DNA of 64,000 bases from Straminergon stramineum (Eukaryota > Streptophyta > Bryopsida > Hypnales > Calliergonaceae), in NCBI GenBank assembly GCA_963920665.1, contig OY987269.1, positions 9,426,501-9,490,500 on the forward strand, given 5' to 3'. A program made the translations under genes and the position numbers. Within the stretch, counting starts at the first letter, position 1, and every line of letters begins with the position of its first letter. Shown in pieces: positions 57,692 to 64,000 of this stretch. Below the pieces are notes generated by a model that was given only the letters and a program-made list of their open reading frames with translations, ran no database searches and had not been told where the DNA came from.

Positions 57692-60600
57692 ATGTCGAGT
57701 GAAGAGGATGAAGAAGATGAAGAGGGAGAGGAAGAAGAGCAGGTAATTGAAAAGTTTCCTTCCAAGCATGGATTTTGATTCAAAGTAAGAACTACATTAA
57801 ACATCAAATCTTTGTAATCTTCCCACTAAAGGTAGTTTGAATGTGTGACATAAGCATTAAAGACAATGATAGTCTACTAAAAATGGAGGATATTATAAGT
57901 TGTAGTAATAAAGACTTTTGAGTGTTTAATTTCAAAGGTTTTAAGACCTTGCAACTCTAATCATTATAAAGAATTTGAGAATACGGTAAGTTTTTTTTAA
58001 GTTGGCTCTGGTTTGAAACTCTTTTTCATAGGAATTTTCGTGGAGTGGAAGAATCGAGAATTATGAACCAATAGGGACAGGCTTCGCAACATACCCCAAT
58101 GGCGACAATTTTTGGGGCTCTTACTTTAATGGCAAGAGAAATAGTTTTGGAAGATACACGTTTGTGAATGGTGCCTCCTATGAAGGAAATTACACCAACA
58201 ACCAAAAGTCCGGGTTCGGCACTATGACCTATCCTGATCAAAGCATCTACACAGGTTTCCCTCATGTCTACTACACTATTTGTAGTTTCATTTTCAATGT
58301 GACCTCCTATAACCAACAAATGTAAAAACAATTCTAATTTTAGAAGGTATAGAATACTAAAATTGCTAGGACCTTATACACTCAAGTAGACTTACTACCA
58401 TGAAGTGTAAGCATGATTTGACTAAAAATCTTTGGCCATTAGTCTTTTGAATGAAAATGGGGTTGTCTAATGTCATGTATTGTTGTCTACAACCTCCCAA
58501 TTTCAAATTGCATAAGAGATTCTTCCTTTGTGCTAATATTTTGATCTCAACAATTTAACTCATGTCCAAATATATCTTCACACTTCCATGCATCTCCCAA
58601 AAATCACACTCCTACATATATATTTAAAATAGTGCAAAGAGTATCTTCTAGCTTATCCATAGATGTAGTTTAGAGGTTCAAATGTGTATTCTCCACACAT
58701 ACATATACTCTTTTGAAGCTAGCTATATAAATATTTTTTGTTATTTTATAAGAATGCCTTACTTTTGAATTAGTTATTGTTGTAATTGGGACTTATGAAC
58801 CTCCAGGTGTAAAAATGGAATTATTTCTAGAGGTATTTGTTGACTAAGATGGCTTGTAAAGGACTCTCTTTGGTCATATAGGCAACCTAATTTCACTATT
58901 TAGGATAGCTTTTATCTAGAGAATTCAAAGTCATAAAGGCATATCATGTATACAGGTTCATGGTTCCAAGATTTGAGGAGTGGAGAAGGACAATATATGT
59001 ATGCCAATGGCGACATCTATAAGGGACAATGGTTTGAGGATAAAAAACATGGTATCGGCACTTACTTCTTCAAGAATGCCATGAATCAAGTAAGCAATCA
59101 AACTTAACCCCTAAATGCCCAAGCCTTTCCAAGTGTGTTTTCACTATGAAAAAAAAACGTGAGCTTCTAGTTATCCCCAACAAAGCAAATTGTTGTTTTT
59201 TCAAAATCTATTTATATAGATATTTAAAGAGCTTGCTTATTAGTATGCATACTAATTTTGAGTGCAAAATTGCATAGGAATTGTGAGATTATAACAAGAG
59301 AAATGTATGTTTTCAATTTTTAGTATGATGCCCCACTCCACAATGTTTTAGAAATTTGCATATGAAAGATTTTTGGGATTAGAGGTGACATGACCAACTA
59401 AAAATTGTGTTTGCACACTAAAATTCACTTCTAAAAACCTTAACTAAGTTTCAATAAAGAGCTATCAAACTCATTACACAATCCACCTTGCAATTGTTGC
59501 AATACAATTTTAGTTTTTAAACAGAAATTGAAAATAACTTCAAATCAACCCTTGCATGTTTAAATTTCCAATGGTGAAAATCATGAAAATAATTTTCTCT
59601 TTCCCTTGGGACCATTTTCAAAGCAATTAGATAAGTACAAATTTTCATATCTCAAATCAAGTGAAATTGGCAAGCTTTGCTCAAAGTTAGGAAATGAAGT
59701 ATAATTATGAAGCTTTACTCTTCACTAATGGTACATAAATGCCTTCGAAGACCTCTCAAAAATCAAATATTCACCTTTTTCAGTGAAAAATAAGTGTTTC
59801 CAATAGTTAACCTTCAAAACTGCCATATCAAAATTTTAAAATGGGCAAAGGAATTTATTTGCCCATACCTAAACAAACCTGAAATTTCATATCAATCATA
59901 TATGGTTGGTTGGGCACTTAGGGGTTAAGACATTTTGTTTAGAGCTACACTAAAGAGTGAAATTAGGTTGCTTTACCTCAAAAAATATACTTTTCAAGCC
60001 ATCAAAGTCAACAAAAAATTCTACATATATTTCCATTTATATAGATGAAGGTTTACGAGTCCCAATTACAACAATACCTAATTCAAAAGTAGTACATTCT
60101 TGTAGAAAAATTGTAAATATTTATATTGTGTCAAATGTCAAGAAATTAGTCTGGGGCAACTAATTTCACTATTTAATGTAGTAGTAATGGACATCTTTGA
60201 CCTAAAAATCCATTGTATTATTAGGAACAATATAGGTTTGTGTTTGTTAGAGGGTGGTTTAATTTGTAGAGAATTACGAGATTTTGTATTGGAATTTGTG
60301 GTAGTTGCCCAATGCCCTTTGGTCCAATTTTATTCACTAGAAGAAAAACGAGTTGCTCTCAATAGAATCTATATGACGTTTCTATTTTTTGTAACATAAA
60401 AACATCAATTTCAACCCAAATTTTTCCTAGAGGATGGTTTGTTGATTAGTATTAGGAATGTTTAGTACAAAGCTTGACAAGTTGATTGGAAGATTGTGAT
60501 ATTGATCTGACAAGGCATCATGGATTCGTTAGTGCAGTTCAACGGAGATTGGGAAAAAGGATTCTTCATGAAAGGTAAAGTGCGATGGACAGAGTTTAAT

Positions 60601-61318
60601 CACACCTACATAACTTAAATCATGGATGAATCATTTGCCACCCTTGTAAGGATGCTCAATTGATCACATGATGACCTTGTTTGAGCAATGTAATTAAGTC
60701 TATTTTCAAGGGGGGGATTTAGTTTTGTTGCACTCTCACCATAATGTGGGTTTAATGCACAACTTTCATAGAACAAAATCTCTTTGTATGCAATTTCCAA
60801 AGAAAAATTGTTTTTTTATTCCTATATATTTAATCATCTTCATGTGGATCATTTAGTATAAAAAAAATTTGTGGGGGGAGGGTGGGGTGGGGGGAATTGA
60901 GGATTTGGAAGTGTTTGGTTAACTAAAAATGTTTTTGCCACAGTTCAATGAACCCAAATTTGGATTCATAATGTACAAATATTGACTAGAAGATGCTTTT
61001 TTTGATATATTTATCTTGCCATAGAATTGCTAAGGTGTTATGAATCCATGGCTAGGTAAGTGGCTGTTCAAAAATGGGAATTTCTACGAGGGCAACTTCG
61101 CGAGGAGCAAACCTGAGGGGCCTGGGAAGTTTTTGTTTTTCAAGTCCAAATCAACAGTGATAGGTACATTTGAGAAGAGCAAGTGGACACTAGGATCAAC
61201 AAAACAAACACCTGCTAAAGAGATTCTTGAATATGCCATGAAAGCTTCGCCATCCTTATTCCCTCCTCCGGATGCCAAGAGTTTGCCTTCATTTGTCATT
61301 CCAATGAAATTTAAATAA
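57692..61318 (+). CDS. RSPH1: MORN-repeat protein, radial spoke head 1 (RSPH1) homologue
   Basis: Five exons join in frame to 235 residues: 57692-57742, 58032-58254, 58956-59089, 60538-60574, 61056-61318. The N-terminus is almost wholly acidic (MSSEEDEEDEEGEEEEQ). About six MORN repeats follow from residue 27: GTGFATYPNGDNFWGSYFNG, FGRYTFVNGASYEGNY, FGTMTYPDQSIYTGSWF, GEGQYMYANGDIYKGQWFED, HGIGTYFFKNAM..FNGDW and GKWLFKNGNFYEGNF. A non-repeat tail ends VIPMKFK. Animal RSPH1 has the same plan (acidic start, N-terminal MORN block, PxGPGK(F/Y) motif after the last repeat, here PEGPGKF). RSPH1 sits in the head of the radial spokes that regulate dynein in motile cilia. Here it would act in sperm flagella. 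Two acceptors are TAG rather than CAG. Exon 4 is only 37 nt. Another MORN protein is possible but less likely. Confidence 0.85.
59104..59928. mobile_element. TTAA-bounded element (825 bp) in RSPH1-like intron 3
   Basis: Left end TTAACCCCTAAATGCCCAAG; right end, inverted, TTAACCCCTAAGTGCCCAAC. TTAA flanks both sides. It starts only 15 bp after the exon 3 donor and fills over half of the intron (59090-60537). Non-coding interior. Confidence 0.75.
60873..60894 (+). other. G-quadruplex-forming motif in RSPH1-like intron 4
   Basis: Four G runs of 6, 3, 4 and 6 separated by single bases (A, T, T) lie on the sense strand, so the pre-mRNA would carry them as well. It is conspicuous in an otherwise AT-rich intron. 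Confidence 0.8.
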
Positions 61319-63542
61319 TGCTAGCTAAACGTACTCCTATTATTGCAAAGCATTCTTGAATAGTTGCCTCAAGACCTTTGGAAAAAAAATCCAGATGTTG
61401 TTTGTGCTCCATCATCTCAAGTGGGAGGTACCCAAAAGCTATAGAACATAGGACATAAGTAATATCATGGTTTTTTTTATTCACTTTTCATGAAGTGCCA
61501 AAGTGGTGATGTAAAATGTTATAGTGGTGCTTCAACTTTCAACATTCATCCATATATTGGATAGAAAATAACCCAATAGCACATATTACATGTCCATAAT
61601 TCTGTTTTCATCCACAATTTGGCGATTTCATTCATTCATTATTATTTTTTTAATTCAAAGTTTTATAGTGGAAACATTCATGATTTTTTTGGGCCAGTTT
61701 TTAGCCAACTCAACTTGGTTCCAGTTTTACACATGCAGGCAGTTCAAACAGGAATGTGTACAGTCTTACAATGACAACACCGTCCAAATAAGTAATGTAG
61801 GACTACTGTAAGATAGATGCACAGTAATATTGTGTAAGTTGCCAGCCTTTGCCCCTGCCCAGTCCTTGAAAACTCCCTGGCCTCTTTGCTTGGCTCAAAT
61901 CAGTTATAATTATTCTCCCAATTATTTCTGCAATATTGGTGAACAATATTATGACATTTGGGGGAAGACGCAATTGCATCCGTGACTACTAAGGTAGGAG
62001 GAATATAAAGTGCCCATCTAAGAGCTGAAACTGAATTTTGGGGAGGTGAAATTCATTGAAATATTTTTTAGCTAAATTTTCCTTGAAGACAGGTGGAATT
62101 GACATCTAATCCAAGCCATTTCATAATTTTGGGGACTTCGTGGAATTAGTTATGAATTTTTGAAGTCGAAATGGCATAGGGCTCTAAAATCATCCACCTC
62201 GTCAAATGTACATTGTTAGTACATCCCTGTAAAGATGGAAAAAAAACCATGTACAAATAGTGTACATTTGAAGAGGTGGGCAATTTCAGAGTCTATGCGG
62301 ATTTCGAGCCTCCTTCTTTATACTGGTTCTCTAGTGTCATTCTCTATTCTTCATTTTGTATTTGTTTTCATTTTCTTGTCAACAAATAAAAGAAAAATAT
62401 TCTACAAGAAAGGGAGCACAACACAAAGTGGCCTACTTGGGAGAACTAACCCATGAAACAATTCAAAAGGACTAGGATTGAGAGAGATTATAACTTACTT
62501 CAAATTGAAGGAAGGAGCAACTCCACAAAACCAATTACGCTAAAGGAAAAAGGTAAATGTGGGAAAAATTGAACGTGCATTGCAAAACCATTAAATTTTA
62601 TCATGACTTCATCGTAGTTTTAAATCAAAGCAACCTTTTGTTCTTTTGTATTTTCAAGCGTTCAATCTTTGATGAATCCTATGTCTTCAACAATGAATGG
62701 TTAGTTGCTATTATAAGATTGGTGAAATTTTAATTTTTCTCAATGCAAGGCAAGTGAAAGGAGGTTTCAATGCACCAAATATTGCATCATTTGGATACTG
62801 TATGCAAGAGTTATGAAGAATCAAAGTTTTTTTTGTGTATATTCTAAAATCATTTCTTCAAGAGTAGGTGCATATTGATTTAGGAGATGGACATGGTGTT
62901 GTAGTGTAAACATTGCATCACTTGGCACTTTTAGGCACTTGGTGCATTTGGGTGTTTTGACTTGAGATGGTAGTCTTGATGTGGAAGATGAACTCTCCAA
63001 TTTTGATTTTATACCCATCTACTTGAAGTAGATAATGACATTGTGCTAAATTGAATGACATTCTTTTCAATTCTTCAATCATTCTAACAACCATTGTTCA
63101 CATAAAATTTGAGTTTAGGGTCTCTAAACAAGTGGTGTCATTAAATGTTTTGATTGTCTACTTCATAGTTTTTAAACAACCTACCAAAGCATGCATTCAA
63201 TAAGGTTTGAAGCCCACTACCATCCACAGTACATGAGTGGTAAACTATCCTAAATTTTGCACTCGTCTCATTGTGCATGAAGAAATTCATGTGCCTTGAC
63301 GACCAAACATCGAGACCATTCTCGCAATTGCTAGTAGGATAATTCTTCATTATGCTTGATTACATAAAAACTATGCCTCCCCATCATGGAAATATTAAAA
63401 AACATGAATTTTTTTTGTTTCATTGCAACTTCATGTAAGATAACCATGCTTGATTGTGACCATGTTGCAATAAATTTACTAGTAATGTTCAATTCCTAAA
63501 CTTGTGGGCTATAGGTGACTTTAGAGTACACCTATTCACCCC
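61319..63542. other. RSPH1-like 3' flank and AT-rich intergenic DNA
   Basis: The first few hundred bases likely include the 3' UTR. No further gene is recognised. At 62730-62960 and 43740-43960 there are related sequences: TATGCAA.AG.TA.GAAG.AT.AAAGTTTT, and later AGGCACTTGGT.CATTTGGGTGT. This indicates another two-copy dispersed repeat without clear termini. Confidence 0.45.
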
Positions 63543-63742
63543 TTAACCCCTCAATCATTTCTTGAATTTTTGCATATATTTGCTTATATCTTTATCAAAA
63601 TATATTACTTACTTCAATTTCATCAAAATTCATCATACAGGAAGTGTTTTAAAAAGAAACTAAGCATAGGTTTGGATGAATGAGAAGTTGTGTGGTCAAA
63701 TTCATCATCTAGATTTTGGACATTGGAGTACCAAGGGGTAAA
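63543..63742 (+). mobile_element. TTAA-bounded element, ~200-bp subfamily, copy 2
   Basis: Starts TTAACCCCTCAATCATTTCT and ends GGAGTACCAAGGGGTAAA (the right TTAA has one change). It aligns along its length with 37720-37936. Confidence 0.65.
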
Positions 63743-64000
63743 AATTGAAAATTCACAATGTATTCATACAATGTCCATAATACATGCTCAAAATAATCTA
63801 AAACATCCTTCAATTCCAACAACCTATAATTTTTTTTGTATCTGATAGATTTGGATCAACCGAAAAGAACATTTGAGATTCTATGATTTGACTTCATAAT
63901 ATGTTCAATGTAGTGACTCAAAAAGGTTATCTAGTCCATAGAGACTATATCAAATAGATGTTATTTTGTTCCAAGGACATCAAAGGCTTCATATTGGTCC
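63743..64000. other. Window end, nothing recognised
   Basis: AT-rich sequence without gene or repeat that I can assign. Confidence 0.4.

Noticed and set aside
1..64000. Autonomous transposase, retrotransposon polyprotein, CRISPR array, rRNA or bacterial operon
   Set aside because: I looked for DDE/DDD transposase, reverse transcriptase and integrase motifs in the translated frames and saw none. Intron-containing plant genes exclude a prokaryotic source, and no CRISPR-like spaced repeat or rRNA was seen.

Overview
The window is nuclear DNA from a green plant (streptophyte). Short coding exons have GT-AG introns and sit in a strongly AT-rich, repeat-dense background. The recognisable genes are plant-type: a COV/LCV (DUF502) membrane protein, an ACT-domain Raf-like kinase of the STY8/17/46 type, a GT4 glycosyltransferase, the large subunit of molybdopterin synthase, a PRA1 protein, and a MORN-repeat protein resembling radial spoke head protein RSPH1. 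The RSPH1-like gene implies a motile axoneme, so the source is probably a plant with flagellate sperm (bryophyte, lycophyte, fern or streptophyte alga) rather than a flowering plant. I cannot name the species.

Layout: 1-600 holds the 5' end of an unidentified gene on the minus strand that runs off the window. About 0.6-5.9 kb is AT-rich and ends in a stack of TTAA-bounded elements. LCV (7 exons, +) spans 6.8-11.3 kb. The kinase (16 exons, +) spans 15.8-22.4 kb behind two sets of upstream duplications. The glycosyltransferase (2 exons, -) lies at 27.5-29.5 kb, the intronless molybdopterin synthase subunit (+) at 33.7-34.2 kb, the intronless PRA1 gene (+) at 38.6-39.2 kb and the RSPH1-like gene (5 exons, +) at 57.7-61.3 kb. 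About 39.2-57.7 kb contains no convincing gene, only repeats. In all four multi-exon genes with both ends in the window, the exons I placed join in frame from ATG to stop.

The genes share no evident pathway. They look like unrelated housekeeping genes (endomembrane: LCV, PRA1, GT4; signalling: kinase; cofactor synthesis: MoaE-like; cilium: RSPH1-like), each with its own promoter.

The most notable feature is a population of about 22 short non-autonomous elements. They begin TTAACCC(C/T)T and end in the inverted complement AGGGGTTAA. Several subfamilies recur (about 220 bp, about 200 bp, about 550-580 bp and about 700 bp), in both orientations and inside introns of two genes. TTAA target duplication with CCC-starting termini is the signature of the piggyBac superfamily. 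One copy interrupts a tandem array whose sibling units preserve the uninterrupted TTAA site. Other repeats include a pair of PIF/Harbinger-like MITEs, several hairpin elements, a roughly 170-bp tandem array, and two places where the 3' coding end of a gene has been copied into downstream repeats.
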